NCBI GenBank assembly: GCA_902651635.1 | Contig: CACRSC010000030.1 | Location: 244,060-308,059, forward strand | Length of the DNA: 64,000 nucleotides | Source of the DNA: Mastigamoeba balamuthi | Taxonomy: Eukaryota > Evosea > Mastigamoebida > Mastigamoebidae | Direction of reading: 5' to 3' | Shown here: positions 21,617-33,400 of the stretch, one piece after another | Layout: each line of letters starts with the position of its first letter | How positions within the stretch are numbered: the first letter of the stretch is position 1 | The notes under the pieces: generated by a model | Seen by the model: only the letters and a program-made list of their open reading frames with translations | What the model was told of the DNA's origin: nothing | The model's database searches: none | Program-made: the position numbers and the translations under genes

Positions 21617-23311
21617 ATGAGCACCAGCAGCGCCCCCGTCGTCGTCGGAGTCATCGGCGTCGGCCGCATCGGCCGCATGCACATCGACAACATCCTCGCG
21701 CGCCTGCCGGCCGTGCGCATCGCGTGGGTCTGCGACCTCCTCGTCGACACCGACGCTGGCACGCAAACGTCGAATCACCGGCCGAGGGGGCGCAAAATAT
21801 CTGACACGTCACTGATACGCAACGCGATGCGCCCCCGCGAAGAAATGAGGGCGTGGCTCGACGCGCGGGCGCTGGGGGCGCGCAGGACGGCGGACTACCG
21901 CGAGATCCTCGGCGACGCGGCGGTGGAGGCCGTGCTGGTGCTGTGCTCGACGGGCGCGCACCTGCGCATCAGCCTCGACGCCCTCGCGGCCCGCAAGCAC
22001 GTCTTCTGCGAGAAGCCCGTCTCCGAGAGCCCCGCAGAGGTCCGCCGCCGCCCCCGCCCTCCCCGCGGCACTCCAAGTGATTCGACTTTTTGCTGGGTGA
22101 CGTGGCGGGCTGGCCGCTGTGGCCTCACTTTCCCCCTTCTGTGGGCTCCTTTTTTGAGGTGGATTGCTTCTTCCGGAAGCTTCCAGTCTCGATCGGGAAA
22201 AAGTGCTTGGTTCTGATTTCACTCAGCATAGCCGTTCGTGGTAATGCATTCCACGGAACTTACTTGGGCGTGCGTGTTTTTTCCTAATCGGGAGAGCGAA
22301 TCGCCCTTCTTTTCCCGCATCGGGGAATACAGTGTCCCTTTTCCCGCTCTGACGTGCCGACGGGATCTTCTAGATCCGCGAGGTGATGCACGCGGTGGAG
22401 AAGAGCGGGGGGCTCAAGTACCAGGTGGGCTTCAACAGGCGCTTTGACCGCAACTTCGCCCGCGTGCGCGAGGCCGTGGCGCGCGGCGAGCTCGGCGAGC
22501 CGCAGATTCTCCGCGTGACGTCGCGGGATCCCACCTACGTCATGTCGTATCTTCTGCGCAGCGCCACCGAGGGCGGCATGATGGCCGACATGACCATCCA
22601 CGACTTCGACATGCTCAACTACGTCATCGGCGAGCACCGCGCCCGCTGCACCGAGGTCTACGCGCTGGGCGCCTGCCTCATCGAGCCCGCGGTCAAGAAG
22701 GTCCGCCCTGAATCAATTGATTTCCCCGCGTTATTCGGGATATTCCAAGATTTTCCGCGATAAATATCTGCTCCCGATCCGCGAATCCCATTCACTTTTC
22801 CGAGGCGACGCGACGTGAGACGTCAGCGATGACGTGTGCGGGACTGAGCACCTCACCTCAACATCACAACACAAACACAACACAACACAACACAACCTCG
22901 CAGGCGGGGGACGTGGACACGGCGATTGTGACGCTGCGCTTTGCCGACGGGGCGCTGGCGTCGATCGACAACTCGCGCAAGGCCGTCTACGGCTACGACC
23001 AGCGCGTCGAGGTCTTCGGGACGGCGGGCTGCGTGGTGGCCGAGAACGAGGCTGCGACGACGTGCCGCTTCCTGAGCGAGGGCGCCGCGGGCAGCCGCCG
23101 CGAGCAGCGCGAGGCGATCCCCTGGTGGTTCACCGAGCGCTACCAGGACGCCTTTGTCGCCGAGCTCGCGGGGTTCGCCCGCTGCGTCCGCGCGGGGCCC
23201 GACGTCAGGCCCCTCGTCACCTGCGCCGACCAGCTGCGCGCCACCCTCCTCGCCAACGCGGCCCGCGAGTCGCTGAGGACCGGCAGGCCCGTCGCCCCGG
23301 AGCCCTTCTAG
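21617..23311 (+). CDS. Gfo/Idh/MocA oxidoreductase, inositol 2-dehydrogenase-like
   Basis: NAD(P)-dependent sugar or inositol dehydrogenase, probably myo-inositol 2-dehydrogenase (IolG) type. Exons 21617-21758, 21843-22039, 22374-22700 and 22904-23311 give 357 residues. The Rossmann start is GVIGVGRIGRMH. The catalytic EKP motif is in HVFCEKPVSES, and the substrate-site segment is YQVGFNRRFD followed by DMTIHDFDMLNYV. The C-terminal sheet domain (RVEVFGTAG) is complete. Intron 1 (84 bp) has a GCACGC donor, no stop and a length divisible by three. Reading through it would add 28 residues between strands of the Rossmann fold, so it is probably spliced. The other two introns have GTCCGC donors. 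Confidence 0.85.
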
Positions 23312-23568
23312 GGCTCAGAGACCTCTCTTCCCCTGCACGCACCCCTCTGGCGCCTGCAGGACAATCCAAGACAGAGCAGACCTTCTCCTGCAGCCCAGCC
23401 GCTGGGCCCACAGGGCACTGTGGCCCCCGGGCTGTGCGCCACACATCCGAACTGCGAGGTCTCAGCTCTGCTGTTTTATTACAGTGTGCGGCCCTGACCT
23501 GGGGGGCCACGGAGGAGAGGCCGGGCCTGCTGTGGGCGCTGGCCCTGGGCCCGCCAGCCCAAGCTGCT

Positions 23569-24778
23569 TCAGGTCCACTTGATGCCGCTGACGGTCACGC
23601 GGCCGCTCTTGTCGCAGGCGGCGCTGCACCACTGGCCGTCGAGCCAGCTCATGGTGCCGTCGCCCCAGTGGCTCAGCGTCGCCACCATGCCCGCCTTGAG
23701 CGGCGCCGTGAGGTCCTGCAGGTACGTCCCACAGCTCTTGAAGTCCATCGACACGCTCTTGGACCCCTGCGCCAGCGTCGCCACCACGTTCGACTACAGC
23801 GGGCCGAGGGGTCTCGTCAGCGGGACAGCTCGGCGGTTGGGCACGGGGCCTGCTGGGCGGAGAGGGGGCGCACGAGCTTGCCGCTGCTCTGCTGGAAGTC
23901 GAAGGTGACGGTGAAGGGGCTCTTGGTGTTGATCTTGTAGCCGCTGCCAGGCCCGTACGCCCCGCTGATGCTCGCGAAGTTCTTGCCGCAGCCACCGCCT
24001 GCACACAGCCCAGCGAGGCGCGTCAGGGGCGCAGCTCCCAGTGCGGAGGAAGAGGGGCTCGTGGGGGAGGGGAGACGACGCACCGTCGCACCACGAGTAG
24101 TACTTGTTGGTGGGGCTGTTGCACTTGTGGAGGGCTACCGAGAAGGCGTACTGGTTGGCCTCCATCAGGTCGATCTCGGGGCAGTACACGCCCCCCACCT
24201 TGTTGGCGTCGCAGTAGTAGTCCCCTGTGCGCGCACACACGGCTCTCGGTCAGTTGCTGCCCTCGATTCGTTGCTCCCCTCCCCCTTGAAAAAACGAAGT
24301 GCTTTTCGGGGCGTGCCCTGCTCGGAGCGGGCGGCTTTGCCAGAGGCGTCGTAGCCGGGCATGGAGACGAGGTAGAAGGCGGCGTTGCAGCCGCAGTGGA
24401 CGGTGCTGAGGTCGACGGTGTAGCTGAGCTTGTGGCCCAGCAGCGGGAAGCTGTGGTAGATGCCCGAGGCCCAGCTCGACGGGCAGCCGTTGGCGATGTA
24501 CCCGCGGATGTTGTGCTGCCCCGTCATCGCGGTGCCGCTCACCCTCAGGCGCCCGTTGCTGCCGCCCACCTGCACGACGCCCAGGCTCTGCGCCCTGCCC
24601 TGCAGGTTGACGCTGATGGCGCCTGGCGCAATTCCGCTACTACAGGAGCCTACGGTAGCAAAGTCGCCGCCAGTTATGAGTTAGTCAGAGTGCAAATCCG
24701 AGTCGTGAGACGGGCAAGCGGACCGAGTGCCATGCCATAGAGCAGCACCAGACTGAGGAAGAGAGCAGAAGACCACAT
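23569..24778 (-). CDS. Secreted GH7-like glucanase, compact form
   Basis: Likely secreted cellulase or beta-glucanase. Five exons: 24778-24724, 24649-24317, 24224-24084, 23998-23874 and 23793-23569, about 292 residues. Residues 1-19 are a signal peptide ([19 protein letters not shown]). The catalytic E-x-D-x-x-E of GH7 reads [13 protein letters not shown]. Upstream, [20 protein letters not shown] parallels the GH7 stretch before the active site. The end reads [19 protein letters not shown]. Many paired cysteines suggest disulfides. It is about 140 residues shorter than fungal GH7 enzymes, lacking several loops, so GH7-like is as far as I go. Intron 3 needs a GC donor (GCACGC) to give [12 protein letters not shown] decayed relative lies at 59766-60062. 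Confidence 0.75.
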
Positions 24779-25428
24779 GGACGGTTGCAGTTGCGACAAT
24801 AAAGTGGTTGTGGGAGCGGTTGAGAGTCTTTAAGGGGAGTTAAAGAAATGAGCCAAACGAGCCAACACCACCCGCGAAGCCTATCAAACGGCTGAACGAA
24901 AAGTTGAGCTATCACCCAACGGCTTCCTGCACCTAGAGTGCACCCATATCTGCCGTGACGTTGCGCCCCCTCCCCCGCCTGCAACCCTGGCATGCACCAG
25001 CGGACCAGCGCCAGGCACGCAGCAGCCCCAGGGCACCCACTGCCTCTGCGCGCCCTCGTACACTGTGGCCGTCCACAGAAGCACATGACAGACAAGAGGG
25101 CCCGCGAGATCAGAAGCAACGAACACTCTCTGAACGGTTGGGCTGGAAGCTAGGCTGGGGCCCATGGACCAGCCCAGGATCAGGCTGCAGCGAACCTCTT
25201 GGATTTTGGCACTCGTGCGTGGCGTTACGGCGTTGGCTTCAGGAGGTGCCTGTCCGCCAGCAGGCTGGGGCAGCAGGAGGGGCAGCAGAGGCAGGCCCCC
25301 ACGAATACGGGAGGCTTGAGAGATCGAACAGGCCAGCAGGGCCATCAGTGCATCTTGCTTTGTGTTGTGTCTGCGGTTTGGTGTATGCCGGGGCTGAGAG
25401 ACCAGCAGCGGCAGCGGCGGGTGCCCTC
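24779..25428. other. Spacer between GH7-like gene and EFR3
   Basis: Promoter side of the GH7-like gene and 3' side of EFR3. Overlapping open frames have no conserved content. Confidence 0.4.
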
Positions 25429-26065
25429 CTAGACGTCGGGGCTGAGCTCGAAGAGCCTGGGCCAGTGCTGCCTCGTGCGCACGAACGACTCCCAGTCGAT
25501 GCCCGGGTGGGCCTCGGGCTCCAGCAGCGCCCCCGCGGGCACCGCGAGCCCCAGCAGGTCCGTCATCGTCTCCGAGGGCTTGGGCACCTGCAGCCACACC
25601 TTCATCGTCCCCGCCCTGCTCCTCTCCCCCTGCGCAGCGGTCAGCCAGGCCTCCCAGACCCCCAAACCCTCAGCCCCAGCCCCCGCACGCCCATACGCAC
25701 GTGCTCTGCGCACGAGGCCGCCAGCGCGGCGAACGAGGGCGTCTCGGCGGCAGCGGCGACGGGCATGGAGATCTCGCGGAGCCCCTCTGATCGCCACGTG
25801 AGTGCGCCAGGGGCGGCGTGCATGGGGAGGGGGAGAGTGACGCGCACGGAGCGCCTCGTTGATCTCCTTGATGGTGACCTCGGCCCTCTTCTCCTCGCTC
25901 GCGGGCTGCTCTGCCGCCGCCTTGAGCAGCTCGGGCACGACGCTCCTCTTGGCCGCGTGCTGCTCCGCCACCGACACGCGCAGCGTGTTGCTCTGCGTGG
26001 GCCTTTGGGGGAGGGCGAGCAAGGGAGGGAGCCGCGTTGCCTCAGAACGGTAGCCATAGAGAGAG

Positions 26066-26102
<37 letters not shown>

Positions 26103-28683
26103 GCAGCGCACGAGGCGGGGCCCTGCGTCCACGGGGCGAGCAGGAGGGCCTTGAGGTTGGGGTACTCGTTGCTGAGGATGGGCACGTGGCGCAGTATGCT
26201 CACGACCNCCCTCAGCCCCAGCCCCCGCACGCCCATACGCACGTGCTCTGCGCACGAGGCCGCCAGCGCGGCGAACGAGGGCGTCTCGGCGGCAGCGGCG
26301 ACGGGCATGGAGATCTCGCGGAGCCCCTCTGATCGCCACGTGAGTGCGCCAGGGGCGGCGTGCATGGGGAGGGGGAGAGTGACGCGCACGGAGCGCCTCG
26401 TTGATCTCCTTGATGGTGACCTCGGCCCTCTTCTCCTCGCTCGCGGGCTGCTCTGCCGCCGCCTTGAGCAGCTCGGGCACGACGCTCCTCTTGGCCGCGT
26501 GCTGCTCCGCCACCGACACGCGCAGCGTGTTGCTCTGCGTGGGCCTTTGGGGGAGGGCGAGCAAGGGAGGGAGCCGCGTTGCCTCAGAACGGTAGCCATA
26601 GAGAGAGAGAGAGAGAGGAGAGAGAGGCAGCGCACGAGGCGGGGCCCTGCGTCCACGGGGCGAGCAGGAGGGCCTTGAGGTTGGGGTACTCGTTGCTGAG
26701 GATGGGCACGTGGCGCAGTATGCTCACGACCTTCTCCCTATCAAACAGGTGCGCGACCTCTGCGGACTTCTTGCTCTTCCTGCACAGCAGCGGCGGCGGT
26801 CAGCAGCAGCGCCTCCCTTGCCCTCACCCCCACTCCCCCTCACCCCTGCGGCCCCTCGCACGCAACTTGTACTTGGCGGTGCGCTTGGAGGGCTTCTTGT
26901 AGTCGAGCATGCCGTCGGGGCTGAGGTGCAGGTACGACGAGTCCTCCTTGGCGGCCCTGCGCTCGCGGAGCACGTGGCGCACGTACTCCTTGAGCTTGGC
27001 CGCCTGCTTGCCGTAGGCCTGGGCCACGGCGTGCAGGTAGGCGGCCACGAAGACGTGCAGCGCCTTGCTGGCGCTCGTCTGCTGCTTGCGGGCCGCGCGG
27101 TCCTGCAGCTCGAAGACCAGCGGGACGCCCAGCGGGATCTCGCGGTGGCGCAGGCGCACGAGCAGCAGCACGAGGACCTTCCAGCAGCCCACGTGCTGCT
27201 CGGGCCCGCTGCTCCGCGCCAGCGCCGCCTGCAGCACCGCCGCCCGCACGCGCTCGGCGTAGCGCGCGATGTTGCACATCTCGTCGTCGGGCGCCACGAC
27301 GGCCGCGACGCCCTGCGGCGACCCCGGCCGCTCGCGGACGCCCGCCAGCAGCGCGTCGGCGTCGCCCTCGGCCAGCAGCGCCAGCAGCGCCTCGAGCGCC
27401 GCGCTGCGCACGTCGGGCGGGCAGTCGCCGTCGCCGCGGCAGAGCGCCAGCAGCGCGCACATGTGCTTCTCCGAGACGGGCCGCCCCGCGGGCTGCGGCG
27501 CCCCGGCCATCGAGCGCGCGAGGCCCGCGACGGCGCGCAGCAGCAGCGACTGCGCCCGCGGCGCCGCGGCCTCGAGCAGGCGGTCGAGCACGAGCTCGGC
27601 GGCCTCGAGCTTCTGCGCGGCGCTTTGCGTCTTGCGCGCGACGGCCGCGACGGCCGCGCAGACGTCGAGGCCAAAGTCGGGCTCGCCCGCCGCGGGCTCC
27701 GGGGCCCGCGCGCAGCCCGCGAGCACCGCGAGCAGCGGGGCCACGAGGTCCACGAGCGGCAGCGCGGGCGCCTCGCCGACGACGGCGACGGCGGCCGCGA
27801 GGATCTCCTGGCGCGCGGGCAGCGCGAACCGCGGCACGTCGAGCTGCTGCAGGACGGCCGTGTAGAGGTACGGGTTGCTGCGCGCCTTGATGCCGTGCGC
27901 GATCGTCTGCAGCGCCTGCGAGGCGAAGGCCGGCGCGTTGGCCCACGCGTTGCGGTCGTCAAAGTACTGCAGCACGCGGCCCAGGAACGCCCCGATCGAG
28001 ATGGGCTTCACGCGCGCCGCCAGGTCCTGCAGGCACTGCACCGCCAGCTGCCCGATCTCGGCAGCCCCGCCCGCGGCGGGTATGTGCGACACAGAGGGCA
28101 CGCGGCCCACAGCGGCGACCGTGGCGGCGGCGGCGGCGGTGGCGCCCGGGGCCGGGGAGGGGGCGGCGGAGGTGGAGGGCGTCACGGGGGCGCTGAAGAA
28201 GGGCTGCGGCTGGCCGGGGGCCGGGGGGCGCGGGAGGTTGTCGAGAATGGCGGGGATGACGGTGGAGCCGCTGCGGCTCAGGAAGCCGTCGATGTTCTCG
28301 CTGAGGTCCAGCAGCCCAAAGTACGCCCGCAGCCCCTTGAGCCCGTTCTTCCGCGCCCTGCCCCACGCGCCAGCGCACAGCAGCAGCGGCAGCGACGAGT
28401 GAGCAGCGGCGACAGCAAAAAAAGGCGCCACAAACACACAGAAAATCAATTGTACAGCTGCAACACAACACAACAAATCTAAACACAGCACTACAGCACA
28501 ACAGCACAACAGTATACGCCACAAAGGCCAGCGCGGGGCCTGACACGCAGGATGGCACGACTGAAGAGCAGCAGAGCGCCTCCGAGCACACGAACTTGCA
28601 GGCCACACAGAGCAGCAGAACACACAATCACGGGGGAGCATAACGCTCCCCCAGACCACACATACAGGCCACAGAGGCGCAGG

Positions 28684-28720
<37 letters not shown>

Positions 28721-29599
28721 AGCGGGGGCGCACTGTGTGGCCGAGGGGTCGCTGGTCGACGGCCGCGCGAAGATCTCAAAGTGGCGCAGCATGTGCTCCA
28801 GGTTCGTCCGCGCCGCCGCCACGGGGTCCAGCACCCCCACGTACGTCGCAAACTCCACACGTGTCGATGACGTCAGTGACACGTGGCACGTATGCCGCCG
28901 CGGATGGGCGCCCGTACTGTGTCGGTGGCCAGCGTGCGCATCTCGATCGACTGGTCCTCGCAGAGCGACCCCATGAGCCTGCAGGCCGCCGCGGTGAGTT
29001 CACCCGGAATCTCGAAAGCGGGGAATCAGGATCGCGATATTCTGGCTGGCAGAGTATCTCTCTGATTCCAGATATCTTCCCCCAGATATTCTGGATGGCA
29101 GAGTATCTCCCTGATTCCAGATATCCCGTGGCTGGGACGCAACTTGATCAGAGTGGTGTCGAACAGGCCGAGATGCTCCTTGCAGCCCTTGGCCAGCTCC
29201 GCGAACGTCTTCATCGTGATGTCCACGGACCTGTCCAGCGGTGCGCAAAAGCCGTGGCACGCCACATCGGGACACCGCGATTCCCGAACAGGCAACACAG
29301 ACAGATATCAGTCAAGTATCTTATCGCCTAAGATCATATATTCGGAGATAATCCTGGAAATCGGAGATATAATAAGGAAGTATGGAATCGCGGGGGTGGG
29401 TGGTATCGTGCGGTAGGCGGCGCTTGGAGAGGTCCGACTGGAAGCGCTTCTCGAGCTCGCGGGCGACCTTGGGGAACTTGTGGGGCGACATGCCGCAGTA
29501 GAAGACGAGCTTGTTGACGTTGCCCATCTGGATGCCGCCGTCGGGCGTCGCCGGGTACACCGACGCGATGACCTTCTTGTACTTGGGCTTGGGCAGCAT
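25429..29599 (-). CDS. efr3: EFR3-like plasma-membrane anchor of PI4-kinase
   Basis: EFR3 recruits PI4KIII-alpha to the plasma membrane; it is made of HEAT-like helices. Exon 1 (29599-29412) starts PKPKYKKVIASVYPATPDGG then MGNVNKLVFYCGMSP, matching the EFR3 N-terminus. Further exons: 29230-29141 (TFAELAKGCKEHLG), 28978-28918, 28852-28734, the large 28357-26864, 26779-26636, then two short exons and 25629-25429. The two short exons appear twice because of duplicated sequence around the N at 26208; only one set fits a continuous protein. Introns 1, 2 and 5 keep frame only with GC donors (GCACGA, GCGTCC, GCGTGC). The middle exon has an Ala/Pro-rich linker. The start has no extra upstream exon that I can see. 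Confidence 0.8.
25667..26731. repeat. Duplicated 0.53-kb block around an assembly N (26208)
   Basis: 25667-26207 and 26209-26731 are the same sequence apart from a GA microsatellite, 18 bp longer in the first copy. The N sits exactly at the join. This is best read as two contig ends that overlap at a GA repeat and were not merged, not as a biological duplication. Confidence 0.85.
28687..28719. repeat. (GA)n microsatellite in an EFR3 intron
   Basis: An uninterrupted GA run inside intron 4 of the EFR3 gene, similar in type to the GA run that disrupts assembly near 26060 and 26600. Confidence 0.9.
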
Positions 29600-30462
29600 C
29601 GCTCCGCTCTGCAGCACCGCTGCGCCTCCGCGCCTGCGAAAACAAACGCGACCGGTATCTCTGGCACGCACCGGGAATATCCGGAGATTCACGAAATATC
29701 CTTCTGGAGGAGATACTCGAGATACTGTGGATGCACAGGCGGCGAATCTTCTGAAGTGGCAGGCGAGTCATTCCTCCAAAATTGGGAAGGCAGCCTCCTT
29801 TGCGCAGGGTTCCCGGTTCCCCCATATCGCGTCCTGAGAAATATCGCTGATTCTCTCGGGGAACTGCTGGAATTCTGCTGTACGGTCTGGTATTGTCCTG
29901 GAACCCTCTGCCTCCGCACTGGATTCCCGCTGTGTTCTCGCCTCAGGTCACCCGGCATCCATCCGAGGCACCAGCGAGAGCAGGCCCGGGGAGTGAGCGG
30001 TGTGACAGCACATATCCCGCCGGAGCGATTCAATTGAGCGGGCTCTGATGAGGAAATCGTGTTGCGGAAAAGGCACTGCGGCGAGTCATCCGCGTCCCAC
30101 CCGTTCAATATCTCCCCACCAATACAATATCGCCTCTGCCCCCCGCGCACGCGCTCACCCCCGGGGCAGTGTGCGCCTCTCCCGCTAGGCCCGCGCCTGC
30201 CACGCCAGGTACCCCCGGCGCATCCCCCGGGCGCCCCCCAGGCCGCGACCCCCCGGCGCTCGCACGGGGGGCGCTGGGCGGCCACCAACCACCCCTGGCG
30301 AAATATCTGAAAATATCTCTTACCGGAGAGACCAACAACGACCCGCCCCCCTAACGCACCCTCCTGCGCTCCCTCCGCAGCAACCCTCGCGCACACAGGC
30401 GCGCGCGCAGCAGTGAGAGGGAGACAGCACGAGCGAGGGCCTCGCCGAGCGGCAGCCTGCGC
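29600..30462. promoter_or_regulatory. Divergent promoter region (EFR3 / AGC kinase)
   Basis: About 860 bp between two divergent start codons. It holds repeated ATATC-type elements (cgaaatatcc near 29695, cgaaatatctgaaaatatct near 30299). A very C-rich stretch precedes the kinase start. Confidence 0.45.
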
Positions 30463-33400
30463 ATGTCGAGCGACGCAGCAGCGGCAGCGGCGCCCTCAGC
30501 GGCGGACACAGCAGCAGCGGACACAGCAGCGGCAGCAGAGGAGGCGGCGGAGGAGAAGCGGCAGAGGCGGCGGTCGCTGCGGCACCACCTGCACACGCGG
30601 CAGAGCCACAGCCGCGGGCACGGGCACCACCACAGGCACCACAGGCACCGCTCCAAGCAGAGCGACGGCGGCGCCGGAGTCGGCGAGGACGCCGAGGGCG
30701 CGCGGAGCACGTCGTCGTCGAGCGGGCGCAGCAGCGGCCACCCGGGGTCGCTGGTGCTGTCGCCGCCCCCGGAGGAGCCCCTGGGCGCCCGCAGGCACGC
30801 CCGCAGGCCCTCGCGCCACAAGAGCGGCCGCGCCGAGCAGCTCCTCGTCGACGACGGCGACGGCGGCGGCGGCGACGTCATAGCGCCCAAGCCGCAGACG
30901 CCTGCGCCCAGGCCGCCGTCGCTCGTCTCGTCTGCGCCCACAGCGGCAGCGGCAGCGGCAGCAGCGACGGGGCACAGGCGGACGGGGCACATCGGGGCCG
31001 GGGGGCGCAGCCCGGAGATGGGGGCGCACGCGGCGCTGATGGCGGGGCTGGCGGCGACGACGGGGTCGATGGCCGAGAGCGCCTGCTGCGGGGCGCGGGC
31101 GGCGCAGGGGGCGGCGGGGCGCAGGGCCTCTGTGTCGTCGTCGTCGGAGAGCGGGTTCTGCAGCGCGTACGAGGCCGGGGGCCGCAGCGACAGCCCCGGG
31201 TTCGCGGCGCTGGCGCAGGGCCTCGCGCGCAGCACGTCGACAGACGCGCACGGCGCGGCGCTGCTGCTGCAGCGGCCCGGCAGCAGCGGCAGCCCGCAGG
31301 CGGGCTCGTCGCCGCCGAGCCCCAAGGGGTTCCGCCTGCACGACGACGACCCCGACCGCCTCTCGCAGCGCCGCGTGCGCAGGTTCTCGGGGACGTTCCT
31401 CCAGCAGCTGCTCTTCTCGGGCGGCGCACCCGCCAAGCAGGCCAAGCCCGCGCCCCCGGCCATGTCGCCGCCCTCGGAGCGCTCGCGCAGGATGCACCCG
31501 CCGCCCTCGCCCCTCATGATGTCCTGCCGCCCACCGCCGCCGCCCCTCTCGCCCCCGCCCTCCCTGCCGCTGCCGCATCCGCCGACGCCCACGTCGCTCG
31601 CGGGCCAGCAGCAGCAGGCGCAGCAGCAGCAGCAGCCGCAGCTGGCGCCCTGCGCGAGCGCGGTGGACGCGTTCCCGGCGACGGCCAAGACGAGGCACCG
31701 GCGGGTGATGAGCGAGGGCGGGTCGTCGGGGGGCTCGGCGCAGAGGTTCGCGCAGGCGCTGCAGGCGGGCGAGGCGCAGGAGCCCCTCGGCCGCAAGAGC
31801 ACAGACGTCGCCCGCGTGCAGCTCGCCTCGGCAAAGGCCGGCGACAAGCCGCTCTGGAACCTCTCGGTGCTCAGCACGGAGCTCCGCGTCGACATGCAGT
31901 CGCTCGGCACCGTCGCCGTACGCCCTCCCTTTGTTGCCTGCGTTGAGTCATCGCCCCGAGCTGCCGGCTCAGCCCAGCCCAGCCGCCTCGTTGCCTGCGT
32001 TGAGTCATCGCAGTGTTGGGGATTTCTGTGCCTGCGTTGAGTCATTACTCGCTTAACTCGTACCCGTCAGGTCTATGTGATCAGCGTGCACTCGAGGTCG
32101 GCGGGGACGTGGACGATAGTGCGGCGGTTCAACCAGTTCTACGAGCTGGACATGCAGCTGCGCTTCCGCTTCCCCAAGGAGAAGCTGCCCAAGCTGCCGC
32201 GCAAGAACTTCTTCAAGTCGGGCACCGACCCGCTGCTCGTCAAGGAGCGCGCGACGCTGCTCCAGAAGTACCTCACGCAGATCTGCGCCGCCCCGCGCGC
32301 CGTCCAGTCCTCCGAGGCCTTCAGCGACTGGCTGCGCCCCGAGAACGACATCGTGCGCCCCGTCCAGATTTCGAATTCCCGATTCCCGATTCCCAGAAAC
32401 TCAATCTGCGAGTTGGCCCTATGCTCTGATTCCTCCCCCATCGCAGCCGCACCTGCAGAGCATCTCCAAGCCGGAGAAGCTGGGGTTCCTGCGGAAGGAG
32501 TCGGGCAGCGTGGTGCGCTCGTGGAAGCGGCGGTTCTTCGGGCTGGCGGGGCCCGTGCTGTTCTACTACGACGGCGACAAGCCGCTGGCGATGATGGAGC
32601 AGCCCAACCGCATCATCCACCTCGCCGGCGCCGTCGTCCGCACCACCGCGGCCAGGCAGCCCGCGCAGCAGGCCCAGCAGGCGCAGCAGCGCTCGCTGGT
32701 CTTCACGCTTGCCCCTCGGACGGGGTCGGCGCTGACGCTCGAGGCCCGAGACGCTGCGGACCTCGACGCGTGGGTCACGGCGCTGCAGCGCGCCATCGAC
32801 GCTGCCTCGGTGGCCGCGGCTGCGGCGGCGTCCACCCCGCTGCCCTCGCCCGCGCCGTCGCCCCAGATCTCGCGCGGGAGGCCCTCGCCCGTGTCGTGCG
32901 CGCCGGTGGCGTCGCCCGTGGCCCCGCGGGCGGTGGCCCCGATGCTGAGCTCGGCGGTGCTCGAGAGCCCGCTGGCCCTCAGCGCCAAGATGCCGTCGCC
33001 CCCGCAGCGCAGCGCCGGGAGGATGCCGCCCGCCAGCCCCTCGATGGCCATACTGCCCTCGCCCCCCGTGTCGCCCCACGGCGCGGCCGCTGCCGCTGCG
33101 GGGTTCGGGTACGGCGTGGGCGTGTTTGACGAGCACCCGGCGGGGCTGTCGCAGTCTCTGCCGCCGCACATGCGGCGCTCGCCGCAGGTCTCGGACATGC
33201 AGCTCTTCCCCAGGGTCTCGTGCGAGCAGCAGAGACGCCCGCAGCCCCCCGAGAAGTCTCTCAAGGACGTGCGTGCCGGCCACCCTGGTTGCTTTCATCA
33301 AATGCCTCTCTCGTTTCTGTCTCTTGCCTTTCTCGTCTTTTCTACTGCCCTTTCCCTGCTTTCTCTTCCGTATAGTCTCACGGACAATACGACTGCCGCT

